A stretch of 58,340 nt of DNA from JAYEJB01 sp034716415 (GCA_034716415.1 JAYEJB010000071.1:1-58340), one strand, 5' to 3'; positions 32,541 through 40,506 are shown, counted from the stretch's first letter. The notes: a model not told the origin generated them from the sequence alone. Numbers and translations are program-made.

Positions 32541-32933
32541 ATGAACAAAAAGGAACGCGAAGATGCCAAAAGGCTGGAGGATCCCGAATCTCTGACGCTG
32601 GAGATACAGGTCTTTACCATGACGGGCGACTACGACGCCGCTGTCGAAGGCTCGCAAGACATCGCCCAAAAGCGCGTAGCCCGGGGTAACAAGCTGCCAC
32701 TCGACGGTTTGGAGAAACACCGGGCACAGCTCGAAGAGTGGGGCTTCACCGTCGGCGAGCCGCTCGACCACCTGTTCACGGAAGTCGAATTGCCGGAAGG
32801 CTGGAGCTTCGTCCCGCACGACGACCACAACATGTACTGCGACATCCACGATCCGCAAGGCAGACAGTGTGGCACCGTTTTCTACAACAGTGCGCCATGG
32901 AACCAACGAGCCTGGTTCTCCCTGTCCGCCTGA
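32541..32933 (+). CDS. Hypothetical protein (130 aa) with PEGW...FYNSAxxxxxA motif
   Basis: I cannot name the family. The C-terminal third has ELPEGWSFVPHDDHNMYCDI, then DPQGRQCGTVFYNSAPW and a final QRAWFSL. The pattern Gly-Trp, His, Asp-x-x-Gly-Arg, Phe-Tyr looks like a small conserved domain. It is soluble and acidic. The start is ATG 32541 with GAGAGG upstream. A terminator follows at once. It is a single-gene unit downstream of the antiporter. Confidence 0.7.
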   Translation: MNKKEREDAKRLEDPESLTLEIQVFTMTGDYDAAVEGSQDIAQKRVARGNKLPLDGLEKHRAQLEEWGFTVGEPLDHLFTEVELPEGWSFVPHDDHNMYCDIHDPQGRQCGTVFYNSAPWNQRAWFSLSA

Positions 32934-32950
32934 CACAAAAAAGAACTTAC

Positions 32951-32972
32951 GGGTCCTCCTGGACCCCTTTTT
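32951..32972 (+). terminator. Terminator
   Basis: GGGTCC-tcct-GGACCC followed by CTTTTT. Confidence 0.85.
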
Positions 32973-32983
32973 ATATGACAGGA

Positions 32984-33012
32984 TTGACACATCCGCTGTC
33001 GCGTGCTAACGT
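32984..33012 (+). promoter_or_regulatory. Promoter of the 33049-33561 gene
   Basis: TTGACA, 17 bases ending TGC, TAACGT. Confidence 0.65.
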
Positions 33013-33048
33013 ATTCGGTCAGTCCACAAACAAGGGAGGAGAGATTGA

Positions 33049-33561
33049 ATGTGGAACGATCTTTCAACGATTGCGGCATTCCTGGGAAGCGCTTTCCTCG
33101 TCATGGTTCTGGTGCTCTGGGTATTTGAACGCAGGAGGAGGGAGCGGATCCAAGTCATCAAAAAGGAGGTGTCAGATCGACTCGCCCGGATGGGACTGTT
33201 GACCAAATCTATGAATCGCGCAAAGCGGAACAGGATCGGCCTGCACATCATCTGGATCCGTCGATGTGCTCGGCAAAACAACCTGCCCCTCACCCAGCTC
33301 GGCACTTCCGAGAAGAACCTCGACAGGTTCCGCAGTATGATGGAACACGGATCGAGCAGCCGTCCAGCACTCGCGAAGATGCCCGCTGGATTCGCTCCGG
33401 CCGGTTCCTGGAGGTTCGGGGATGAGAAAGATGAAGTCGTAAAAGCCGCGTCCGAACCCAAGCTTCCTCAAACGACCGAGGAACTGTTCAGTGGCCTGAC
33501 GGAGAACGATCTCCTGAAGCACATCGACATGAACTTGAAAGCGATACGTCTTACGGCATAG
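33049..33561 (+). CDS. Hypothetical single-pass membrane protein (170 aa)
   Basis: One N-terminal membrane helix (about 8-27, IAAFLGSAFLVMVLVLWVF) is followed by a basic cytoplasmic stretch (ERRRRERIQVIKK) and a soluble region without known domains. It starts at ATG 33049 behind GGGAGGAGAG and has its own promoter and terminator. It is the first of a run of four small membrane-anchored proteins between 33.0 and 34.9 kb. Function is unknown. Confidence 0.7.
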   Translation: MWNDLSTIAAFLGSAFLVMVLVLWVFERRRRERIQVIKKEVSDRLARMGLLTKSMNRAKRNRIGLHIIWIRRCARQNNLPLTQLGTSEKNLDRFRSMMEHGSSSRPALAKMPAGFAPAGSWRFGDEKDEVVKAASEPKLPQTTEELFSGLTENDLLKHIDMNLKAIRLTA

Positions 33562-33580
33562 ACCCCTGACGGGGCTCAAG

Positions 33581-33604
33581 AGCGTGACTACGGTCGCGCT
33601 TTTT
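33581..33604 (+). terminator. Terminator
   Basis: AGCGtGAC-tacg-GTCgCGCT followed by TTTTC. Confidence 0.75.
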
Positions 33605-33649
33605 CATTCATCTGCTTCAGACAGATCCGCCGAGCTCTATTTGACAACC

Positions 33650-33678
33650 TTGACCTGTAACCGACAAGATGATATAGT
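33650..33678 (+). promoter_or_regulatory. Promoter of the two micro-membrane-protein genes
   Basis: TTGACC, 17 bases, TATAGT. Confidence 0.7.
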
Positions 33679-33705
33679 CTGACATCAGATGAGAGGAGAA
33701 TTCGG

Positions 33706-33879
33706 ATGGAACCCACTGCTGAAGCGCTGGAACTGGCGCTTTACTTCTGCCTTATCGGCATCAACGCGATGGCCTTCGCTGTCACCATGTGGCGAAGACC
33801 CGCGAATCGCCTCGCGCAGAGGCACATACACGCTGACAACCGTCGCCTGCGTCGCAAGTTGTCGGTACAGGAACCATAG
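33706..33879 (+). CDS. Micro membrane protein (57 aa)
   Basis: The 57-residue protein has one helix (LALYFCLIGINAMAFAVTMW) followed by a basic tail (RHIHADNRRLRRKL). The ATG at 33706 has GAGGAGAA at good spacing, and a consensus-like promoter lies 28 bases upstream, so it is probably expressed. It is the first of a two-gene unit; its stop is 15 bases before the next start. No family is recognised. Confidence 0.65.
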   Translation: MEPTAEALELALYFCLIGINAMAFAVTMWRRPANRLAQRHIHADNRRLRRKLSVQEP

Positions 33880-33894
33880 AAAGGAAGGAACAAC

Positions 33895-34026
33895 GTGGAG
33901 ACACTACTTCTGATCGCTGGGGGCGTCATCGTCGCCATCTTCGTCGGAGTGGCAGCCGTGTTCGTCACTCGCCTGGACACCACGAAGGTGAACAGGGCGA
34001 TCAACAAGACGAACAGGTCCAAGTAG
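33895..34026 (+). CDS. Micro membrane protein (43 aa)
   Basis: A 43-residue peptide starting at GTG 33895 behind AAGGAAGGAA. It has one hydrophobic helix (LLLIAGGVIVAIFVGVAAVF) and a short basic tail (INKTNRSK). It is co-transcribed with the 57-residue gene and ended by a strong hairpin. Its size and topology resemble toxin-like or regulatory single-pass peptides, but nothing specific supports that. Confidence 0.6.
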   Translation: METLLLIAGGVIVAIFVGVAAVFVTRLDTTKVNRAINKTNRSK

Positions 34027-34053
34027 GACCTTCGGCAGACGACGTAAACGATC

Positions 34054-34083
34054 GGCGCGGCGCGAAAGCCCGCGCTCTTTTTT
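34054..34083 (+). terminator. Terminator
   Basis: GCGCGG and CCGCGC pair across a short loop and CTCTTTTTTT follows. Confidence 0.75.
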
Positions 34084-34112
34084 TATTGAAGAAGCAATCA
34101 AAAATGTCGATA

Positions 34113-34222
34113 CCCCCAAAGTGCCTGTCACCCTCTGCCCCCAAAGTGCCTGTCACCCTCTGCCCCCAAAGTGCCTGTCACCCTCTGCCCCCAAAGTGCC
34201 TGTCACCCTCTGCCCCCAAAAG
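34113..34222. repeat. 25-base tandem repeat, four units and a partial fifth
   Basis: Exact 25-base units begin at 34113, 34138, 34163 and 34188, each CCCCCAAAGTGCCTGTCACC plus CTCTG. A fifth starts at 34213 and diverges after CCCCCAAAA. The tract has no spacers and lies between a terminator and the next promoter. Confidence 0.95.
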
Positions 34223-34261
34223 GAGCAGGCATTAACAGGCTGCGGCACGGCGGCATCGGGG

Positions 34262-34290
34262 TTGACAATAAGGCTAAAATATGCTATCCT
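34262..34290 (+). promoter_or_regulatory. Promoter of the 34324-34854 gene
   Basis: TTGACA, 17 bases ending TGC, TATCCT. Confidence 0.65.
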
Positions 34291-34323
34291 GTAGAAAGGT
34301 TCTTTACGGGAAAGGAGGTATCT

Positions 34324-34854
34324 TTGGAGACGGTAGTGCCACTCCTATGGGTGGTGTCGGTCTGTCTCGTGGCGTTCCTGGTCGTCAAAACGGTGACCAT
34401 CGTCCGGAGCGGCAAAAGAGTCTCTTGGGAGAACGAGGTCAGTGCGATAAATTCGGATATCCTCCGATGCGTCGACTCCTCGAACAAGGAGCAGGCAACA
34501 CTGCTTCTACGCCGACTGCGTTTCATGCTCGAAAAGCATGAAGTCGACGTTCCCGGGGTGAACTTGGAGCTGCTGAAGATGTTGGTCGACAACGTTGAGG
34601 CCAAAGCTCCACGTCGGAAGGACACCACCCAACCCAAAAAGGAGCCAGACCCCGCGGAAGTCGATGCTGAAATTGAGTTTGATCTCAATGAACTGACTGA
34701 AGGGTCCAAGCTTGCGGACGTACAACTGCGAAACGACCTGCGTTTGACGCGGGACCGCCTTCGTAAGGCAATGCAGTTGACGCTCGGTTTACGACGCGAA
34801 CAGCTGGACATCCAGTCGGTCATCGAGAGACTTCTCAAACAGCTCGACGAATAG
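34324..34854 (+). CDS. Hypothetical single-pass membrane protein (176 aa)
   Basis: A TTG start at 34324 sits behind a perfect AAAGGAGGT, which is preferred over the open frame running through the tandem repeat. The 176-residue product has one N-terminal helix (VVPLLWVVSVCLVAFLVV), a cytoplasmic helical segment and a charged Pro/Lys/Asp linker (TTQPKKEPDPAEVDAE). A C-terminal probable coiled coil (LRLTRDRLRKAMQL) completes it. I do not recognise it. It has its own promoter and terminator and converges on uvrA. Confidence 0.7.
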   Translation: METVVPLLWVVSVCLVAFLVVKTVTIVRSGKRVSWENEVSAINSDILRCVDSSNKEQATLLLRRLRFMLEKHEVDVPGVNLELLKMLVDNVEAKAPRRKDTTQPKKEPDPAEVDAEIEFDLNELTEGSKLADVQLRNDLRLTRDRLRKAMQLTLGLRREQLDIQSVIERLLKQLDE

Positions 34855-34870
34855 CTCACGCTCCCCACTC

Positions 34871-34912
34871 GGGCACGGACCACCAACACACTACGGTCTG
34901 TGCCCATTTTTT
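34871..34912 (+). terminator. Terminator
   Basis: GGGCACgGACC pairs with GGTCtGTGCCC and ATTTTTT follows. Confidence 0.8.
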
Positions 34913-34979
34913 ATCCACAAAAATAGTCAGGAAGCACCGAGTAGCTCTACCTGACACTTTCTGAGTGTTTTTGTGGATA
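34912..34979. repeat. Long hairpin G
   Basis: TATCCACAAAAA pairs with TTTTTGTGGATA, and an inner TCAGG pairs with CCTGA around a 13-base loop; an internal loop separates the two stems. It starts on the T run of the preceding terminator. Confidence 0.8.
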
Positions 34980-34984
34980 CGGCA

Positions 34985-35080
34985 GATGTCTTATGCGCAG
35001 TTTGGGACAAAAACAGGCAGCCTATTTCCCGCAGGAAACAGACTGTCTGTGCTTTTGTCCCAAACTGTGCATAAGACATC
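34985..35080. repeat. Long-palindrome family, copy E
   Basis: A 96-base copy with arms starting GATGTCTTATGCGCAG and ending CATAAGACATC. It has inner AAACAGGCAGCCT and AAACAGACTGTCTG arms. It lies between convergent genes (34324-34854 and uvrA). Confidence 0.9.
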
Positions 35081-35108
35081 TTTTCTTAATCTACGAAAAG
35101 ACTGCCCC

Positions 35109-37643
35109 CTAATCCATCTTCAACACCCGCTTCAGATACTTAGCGGTATGGGTATCCGAGTACTTGGCAACCTCTTCCGGCGTGCCGACAGCGACGACCT
35201 TGCCGCCGCCTTCGCCGCCTTCCGGTCCAAGATCGATGACGTGGTCGGCCACCTTAATGACGTCGAGATTGTGTTCAATCACGACGACCGAGTTTCCGCG
35301 GTCGACGAGGTGCTGGAGTATCTCCAACAAACGCCGTACATCCTCGAAATGCAGACCGGTGGTCGGTTCATCGAGTATGTATAGCGTCCGTCCGGTCTGG
35401 CGCTTCGAAAGTTCGTTGGCGAGCTTCACCCGCTGCGCCTCACCGCCCGAGAGCGTAGTCGCTGGCTGACCGAGCTCGAGGTAACCGAGTCCCACCTTGT
35501 TCAATACGCTGATCTTGTCGTATATCTGCGGAATCTCCTCGAAAAATTTCTCCGCCTCCTCGATCGTCATCTTCAGCACGTCGTGGATATTCTTGTCGTG
35601 CCATTTCACTTCGAGCGTCTCACGGTCGAAACGCTTTCCCCCGCAGACATCGCAGGTCACGTAGACCGTCGGCAGGAAGTGCATCTCAATGGCGTTCGTG
35701 CCGTTGCCCTGACAGTTCTCGCAACGACCGCCGGGCACGTTGAAACTGAACCGGCCCATCTTGTAGCCGCGGAACCTTGCTTCCTCGCTCGCCGCGAACA
35801 GTTCGCGAATCGGAGTGAATGATCCGGTGTAGGTCGCGGGGTTCGAGCGCGGTGTACGTCCAATCGCTCCCTGGTCGACCATGACGATACGATCGATGTA
35901 CTCGGTACCCGTGACCGCCTTGTGCGCGCCGACCTTGTGTCTCGACATATTAAGCCGATTCGACAGTGACTTGAAGAGTATCTCATCGACGAGCGTGCTC
36001 TTACCGCTACCTGACACACCGGTCACGCAGACGAATTTCCGAAGCGGCACCTCGACATTGATCCCCTTGAGATTATGCTCCTTGGCCCCGACGATCTTGA
36101 TAGACTCCTTTATCTTGGTGCGTCGCTTGAACGGCGTCGGGATACTGCGCTCGCCACGGATGTATTTCGCGGTCAGGGAATCCGGATGCTCGAACACCTC
36201 TTCCGCCGAACCCTCGGCGATAATCTCACCGCCGTGCTTGCCAGCGCCCGGACCGAAATCCACGACATGGTCGGCCGCCAAAATCGTATCCTCGTCGTGT
36301 TCGACCACGATGATGGTGTTGCCGATGTCCCGGAGATGCTTCAGCGTCGTCAACAGCGCGTCGTTATCCTTCTGATGCAGACCGATGGACGGTTCGTCCA
36401 ACACGTACAACGCGCCGACAAGCTTCGAGCCGATCTGCGACGCCAGCCGGATACGCTGTGCCTCGCCACCCGAGAGCGTCCCGGCTTTGCGATCCAGGGT
36501 CAGGTAGTGCAGACCGACATCCAACATGAACTGCAGACGGTTCAGGATCTCCTTCATCACGTTCTCCGATATCTCGGCCTCGCGCCCCTTGAGCTTCACG
36601 TTCGACAGGAAATCATGCGCGCCGGAGATGGGCAGTGCTACCAGCTCGATGATGTTCTTGCCGCCGATCTTCACGGCCAAGGACTCCGGACGCAGGCGCT
36701 TCCCGTCACATGCGGGGCAGACGGTCTTCGAATAGATATGTTCGGTACCGAGTCCGTGACAGGCTTCGCACGCACCGTACGGACTGTTGAACGAGAACAG
36801 CCGCGGCTCGATCTCCGGAAAAGACATGTCGCAGTCCGGACACGAGAGTGAACGCGAAAGCAGCCGTTCCGACCAGTCGGGGAAAGTCGCCTGCACCAGA
36901 CCGTTGCCGCGGTCGAGTGCGATCTCTACCGCTTCGCCGAGACGGATGCGTGTGTCATCGTCCACTTCTTTCCCGAACAGCGACGCCGCGAACACATCGA
37001 TGACCAGTTCTATGGTGTGCCGCTTGTTCTTGTCGAGCACCAGCCGATTACGGAGCGAGCGTACATGACCGTCGACGCGCACCTTGGCGAAGCCGCCGTT
37101 ATAGAGGTCGTACAGCATCTGGTGGTACTCCCCTTTCCGACCGCGTACCAGCGGCGCCAGCACCATGACCTCCTTCAGCTTCTTGTTTCCTTTGACCGTA
37201 CGCCGCTCCTTTGCGCCTTCCAGAATGGCATCGACCATCTCTTCGGCCGCCATCTTCCGTATCGGATTATCGCATGTCGGACAATAAGGAACACCGATGC
37301 GCGCGTACAGAACGCGTAGGTAGTCGTATATCTCGGTGATCGTCGCCACGGTCGAGCGTGGATTGGCCGAGTGCGCTTTCTGGTCGATCGATATCGCCGG
37401 CGACAATCCTTCGATCTCATCCACGTCCGGCTTCTTCATCTGACCGAGGAACTGCCGTGCGTAAGCCGATAAGGACTCGACGTAGCGCCGCTGACCCTCG
37501 GCGAAGATGGTATCGAACGCCAAAGACGACTTGCCGCTGCCCGACAGGCCGGTGAAGACGATCAGCTTGTTCCTGGGGATATCCAGGGAAACGTTCTTCA
37601 GATTATGTTCCCTGGCTCCACGGATTGTTATGTTATCTTGCAT
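35109..37643 (-). CDS. uvrA: Excinuclease ABC subunit UvrA
   Basis: UvrA is the damage-sensing ATPase of nucleotide excision repair. The 844 residues contain two ABC ATPase modules with Walker A GLSGSGKSS (N-terminal) and GVSGSGKST (C-terminal) and two LSGGEAQR signatures. Zinc modules CPDC/CEAC and CENC/CDVC are present, together with the UvrB-binding insertion region. It is about 100 residues shorter than common UvrA; the motifs are all present, so the difference lies in linkers or insert domains. It starts at ATG 37643, with a divergent gene on the other side of a short promoter region. Confidence 0.97.
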   Translation of the reverse strand: MQDNITIRGAREHNLKNVSLDIPRNKLIVFTGLSGSGKSSLAFDTIFAEGQRRYVESLSAYARQFLGQMKKPDVDEIEGLSPAISIDQKAHSANPRSTVATITEIYDYLRVLYARIGVPYCPTCDNPIRKMAAEEMVDAILEGAKERRTVKGNKKLKEVMVLAPLVRGRKGEYHQMLYDLYNGGFAKVRVDGHVRSLRNRLVLDKNKRHTIELVIDVFAASLFGKEVDDDTRIRLGEAVEIALDRGNGLVQATFPDWSERLLSRSLSCPDCDMSFPEIEPRLFSFNSPYGACEACHGLGTEHIYSKTVCPACDGKRLRPESLAVKIGGKNIIELVALPISGAHDFLSNVKLKGREAEISENVMKEILNRLQFMLDVGLHYLTLDRKAGTLSGGEAQRIRLASQIGSKLVGALYVLDEPSIGLHQKDNDALLTTLKHLRDIGNTIIVVEHDEDTILAADHVVDFGPGAGKHGGEIIAEGSAEEVFEHPDSLTAKYIRGERSIPTPFKRRTKIKESIKIVGAKEHNLKGINVEVPLRKFVCVTGVSGSGKSTLVDEILFKSLSNRLNMSRHKVGAHKAVTGTEYIDRIVMVDQGAIGRTPRSNPATYTGSFTPIRELFAASEEARFRGYKMGRFSFNVPGGRCENCQGNGTNAIEMHFLPTVYVTCDVCGGKRFDRETLEVKWHDKNIHDVLKMTIEEAEKFFEEIPQIYDKISVLNKVGLGYLELGQPATTLSGGEAQRVKLANELSKRQTGRTLYILDEPTTGLHFEDVRRLLEILQHLVDRGNSVVVIEHNLDVIKVADHVIDLGPEGGEGGGKVVAVGTPEEVAKYSDTHTAKYLKRVLKMD

Positions 37644-37647
37644 GTGA

Positions 37648-37676
37648 TTGACTGTTGGAATCGCATATCCTATATT
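37648..37676 (+). promoter_or_regulatory. Promoter of the 37726-38205 gene
   Basis: TTGACT, 17 bases, TATATT. Confidence 0.65.
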
Positions 37677-37725
37677 GAAATACCGTACAAGTCAAGACAG
37701 ACGCTCTTTCAGAAAGGGGGTTGAG

Positions 37726-38205
37726 ATGGCCGACCTGCATAAGCCCTATGACGCACCCGCGGCCTTCAAGGCCCTGTGGGCTACCGTCGACCAAATGTTC
37801 GCGATCGTCGGGACGATCGACAACAAGGACTTCGATTGGGTGGTGGCTGCCCAGCTCATCAAGGCTTCGCGCGACCGGCTGGCACCGTTCGCCGAGCCTC
37901 ACTTCCCGGGCCTAAGCTATGTAGATCCCGACAAGACCAGCGCCTCGATCGAATGGATCTATGCGACCGCACTGCGCATCGTACGGAAGGCGGCGCCACT
38001 GATTGATGATGTCAAAAGGAACGCTGAGACCGCGAGCCCGACAAAGCTCAGTGAGTACAGGAGACGTCTGCTGAAACAAATCATCCTCGCCACCATCGAC
38101 CTGCATGACCTCACCTATTCTCCGAACATCCGAGACGCGCTTCTTCCTGAACCGCGGTTCAGTCGCGACATGGGACCACCGAATCCATCCGATGACTTGA
38201 ACTGA
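37726..38205 (+). CDS. Hypothetical helical protein (159 aa)
   Basis: The soluble protein appears almost wholly helical (FKALWATVDQMFAIVG, YATALRIVRKAAPLIDDV) with a Pro-rich end. I do not recognise it. The ATG at 37726 follows AAAGGGGGTTGAG. It has its own promoter and terminator and lies between uvrA and uvrB. Its position might suggest a link to repair, but nothing in the sequence supports that. Confidence 0.7.
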   Translation: MADLHKPYDAPAAFKALWATVDQMFAIVGTIDNKDFDWVVAAQLIKASRDRLAPFAEPHFPGLSYVDPDKTSASIEWIYATALRIVRKAAPLIDDVKRNAETASPTKLSEYRRRLLKQIILATIDLHDLTYSPNIRDALLPEPRFSRDMGPPNPSDDLN

Positions 38206-38209
38206 CCAC

Positions 38210-38234
38210 CCGCCGCCCAGCGGCGGATTTTTTA
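38210..38234 (+). terminator. Terminator
   Basis: CCGCCG-cccag-CGGCGG followed by ATTTTTT. Confidence 0.85.
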
Positions 38235-38275
38235 TATGTCATCGCGCCCCACCTTTGGCGGGGTAGTTTTTACTT

Positions 38276-38364
38276 GTCATTGCAAGGGAGGCCGCAGCCG
38301 ACCGCGACAATCCCGTCGGGAATGAACGGGATTGCTTCGTCGGCTACGGCCTCCTCGCAATGAC
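38276..38364. repeat. GTCATTGC inverted repeat, copy 3
   Basis: GTCATTGCAAGGGAGGCC at the left pairs with GGCCTCCTCGCAATGAC at the right, and AATCCCGTCGGG lies inside. It lies at the uvrB 3' end. Confidence 0.85.
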
Positions 38365-38372
38365 AACCATTG

Positions 38373-40361
38373 TCACATCTTTCGACTCTTCAACTCCTTA
38401 ATCTCATCCCTCAATATCGCCGCCAGTTCGAACTCCAAATTCTTGGCCGCTTCCCGCATCTGCTTCTCCTTCTCTTTGATGACTTCCCCGACCGGTCGGT
38501 CCTCGGCCGCGAGCTCCATCTCCAAGATGTCGGCGACTCGTTCGGCCGCAAAACCGATACCGGCCATCATGTCCTTGATCTCCTTCTCGATCGTCTTCGG
38601 GGTGATGCCGTGCCCCTCATTGTACTTGAGCTGTTTCTCCCGACGGCGTTCGGTCTCGGCGATAGCGCGGTGCATCGAACCGGTGATCCGGTCCGCATAC
38701 AGGATGACTTCACCTTTCACGTTTCGGGCCGCGCGACCGATGGTCTGGATGAGCGAGGTGTCGCTCCTAAGGAATCCTTCCTTGTCCGCGTCGAGTATCG
38801 CCACCAGCGTCACCTCCGGCAAGTCGAGTCCTTCGCGCAACAGGTTCACGCCGACGATGATATCGTGCGTGCCGCGCCGGAACTCGGTCAGCACCTTCAT
38901 CCGGTCGACGGTCTTCACGCCGCTGTGCAGGTACGACACCTTGAAGTCGCGTTCGCGCAGGTGCTCGTCCAGGTCCTCGGACATCTTCTTGGTGAGCGTG
39001 GTGACAAGCGCGCGACCGCCACCGTCGATGCATTCGCGCAGGCGGACGATGAGGTCGTCGACCTGACCGGGGTGATCGTCGGTCTCGGAGATCGGCACCA
39101 CGGTGACTTTCGGATCCACGAGTCCGGTCGGGCGGATGACCTGTTCGACCACGCGCTCCGACACCTCCCGCTCGTACTGACCGGGTGTCGCTGAGACGAA
39201 CACGACCTGCGGAACGCGCGCCGTGAACTCCGGAAACTTGAGTGGCCGGTTATCCTTGGCGCTCGGTAGACGAAAACCATACTCCACCAGATTCTTCTTC
39301 CGTGCCGCGTCACCATTGAACATCCCGCCGATCTGTGGGACCGTGACATGCGACTCGTCGATGACGCAAATAAAATCGTCCGGGAAGTATGACAGCAGGG
39401 TGTCCGGAGGATCACCTTCGTTGCGTCCGGACAGATGACGCGAATAGTTCTCGATACCGTTGCAGTAACCGATCTCGCGGATCATCGCCATATCGAAGTT
39501 GGTGCGCCGCTCAAGACGTTCGACCTCCAGCAGTTTCCCTTCTTTCTTGAACTTAGCGAGATGTTCGGTAAGTTCGGACTTGATGATTTTCAATGCGTGT
39601 TCGCGCTCTGGTCCGGGCGTGATGAAGTGTTTGGCCGGAAAGACCCAAGCATCTTCCTCTCGACTGCGTCTCTGTCGCGTCACCGGATCGATGATCGTCA
39701 GCTCCTTGATGACTCCGGCCGGCGCATCTACACGCACGATAAAATCCTCGGCCGCACACATGATTTCCAGCACGTCGCCGGTCATCCGGAACTGACTGCG
39801 CCCCAGGTCCATCCGCGTACGTTCGTACTGCATCTGCACCAACTGCCGCATCACCTCGGTGCGCGCGAACGGCTCCCCTTTCCGCAGACGCATATGCATC
39901 GCTTCATAGACCTTCGGTGCGCCGAGTCCGTAGATACAGGACACCGACGCCACGACGATCGTATCCTTCCGGGTCAAAAGCGACTGTGTCGCCCGGTGCC
40001 GCAGACGGTCGATCTCCTCGTTGATACTCGCCTCCTTCTCGATATAAGTATCCGATACCGGCATGTACGCCTCGGGCTGGTAGTAATCGTAGTAGGAGAC
40101 GAAATATTCGACCGCGTTCTCGGGGAAAAATTCGCGGAACTCATTGCAGAGCTGTGCGGCAAGCGTCTTGTTGGGCGCGATGACCAGCGTCGGTTTGCCG
40201 ATGTCCGCGATCGTATTCGCTATGGTGTAGGTCTTGCCCGATCCGGTGATGCCGAGGAGCGTCTGATAGCGCTCACCTGAACGCAAACCGTCCACGAGGC
40301 CCTTGATGGCCTGTGGCTGATCACCTTTCGGTTTGAACCCGGATTTGAGTTTGAATTCCAT
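38373..40361 (-). CDS. uvrB: Excinuclease ABC subunit UvrB
   Basis: UvrB is the helicase-fold subunit that verifies damage and recruits UvrC. The 662-residue protein starts at MEFKLKSGFKPKGDQPQAI and has Walker A GITGSGKTYT and the beta-hairpin YYDYYQPEAYMP. It also has VIDESHVTVPQI, the domain IV region, and a C-terminal UVR helix (EFELAAILRDEIKELK) that binds UvrC. The start is ATG 40361, the family's usual N terminus; the 17 extra codons upstream lie over a palindrome. The leader contains a 21-base perfect palindrome that could be an operator or hairpin. Confidence 0.97.
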   Translation of the reverse strand: MEFKLKSGFKPKGDQPQAIKGLVDGLRSGERYQTLLGITGSGKTYTIANTIADIGKPTLVIAPNKTLAAQLCNEFREFFPENAVEYFVSYYDYYQPEAYMPVSDTYIEKEASINEEIDRLRHRATQSLLTRKDTIVVASVSCIYGLGAPKVYEAMHMRLRKGEPFARTEVMRQLVQMQYERTRMDLGRSQFRMTGDVLEIMCAAEDFIVRVDAPAGVIKELTIIDPVTRQRRSREEDAWVFPAKHFITPGPEREHALKIIKSELTEHLAKFKKEGKLLEVERLERRTNFDMAMIREIGYCNGIENYSRHLSGRNEGDPPDTLLSYFPDDFICVIDESHVTVPQIGGMFNGDAARKKNLVEYGFRLPSAKDNRPLKFPEFTARVPQVVFVSATPGQYEREVSERVVEQVIRPTGLVDPKVTVVPISETDDHPGQVDDLIVRLRECIDGGGRALVTTLTKKMSEDLDEHLRERDFKVSYLHSGVKTVDRMKVLTEFRRGTHDIIVGVNLLREGLDLPEVTLVAILDADKEGFLRSDTSLIQTIGRAARNVKGEVILYADRITGSMHRAIAETERRREKQLKYNEGHGITPKTIEKEIKDMMAGIGFAAERVADILEMELAAEDRPVGEVIKEKEKQMREAAKNLEFELAAILRDEIKELKSRKM

Positions 40362-40383
40362 ATTTCTATGAATACGACAATCG

Positions 40384-40404
40384 CCTAGAAGTCGGACTTC
40401 TAGG
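40384..40404. promoter_or_regulatory. Perfect palindrome in the uvrB leader
   Basis: CCTAGAAGTC-g-GACTTCTAGG, about 20 bases upstream of the uvrB ATG. It could be a repressor site or an RNA hairpin. It does not match the LexA boxes I know. Confidence 0.5.
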
Positions 40405-40506
40405 GGGTACATAGACGGTGATAATGTATGCTCCGCAAATTACGTAGAACGCGACACAACGGAACGCTGGTGACGATACAACGGATCAGCACCAGCGTCA
40501 AACCCC

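Noticed and set aside
33895..34026. Type I toxin
   Set aside because: The size and single helix fit, but I see no antisense RNA promoter or other antitoxin signal.
34113..34222. CRISPR-like array
   Set aside because: The 25-base units are directly adjacent without spacers, and no cas gene is present.
33049..34854. Prophage or mobile-element remnant
   Set aside because: Small hypothetical genes alone are not evidence; there is no integrase, capsid, terminase, transposase or attachment repeat.
35109..37643. Truncated or frameshifted uvrA because of its 844-residue length
   Set aside because: Both ATPase modules, both signatures and the zinc motifs are present and the ends fit the family, so the shorter length reflects smaller inserts.
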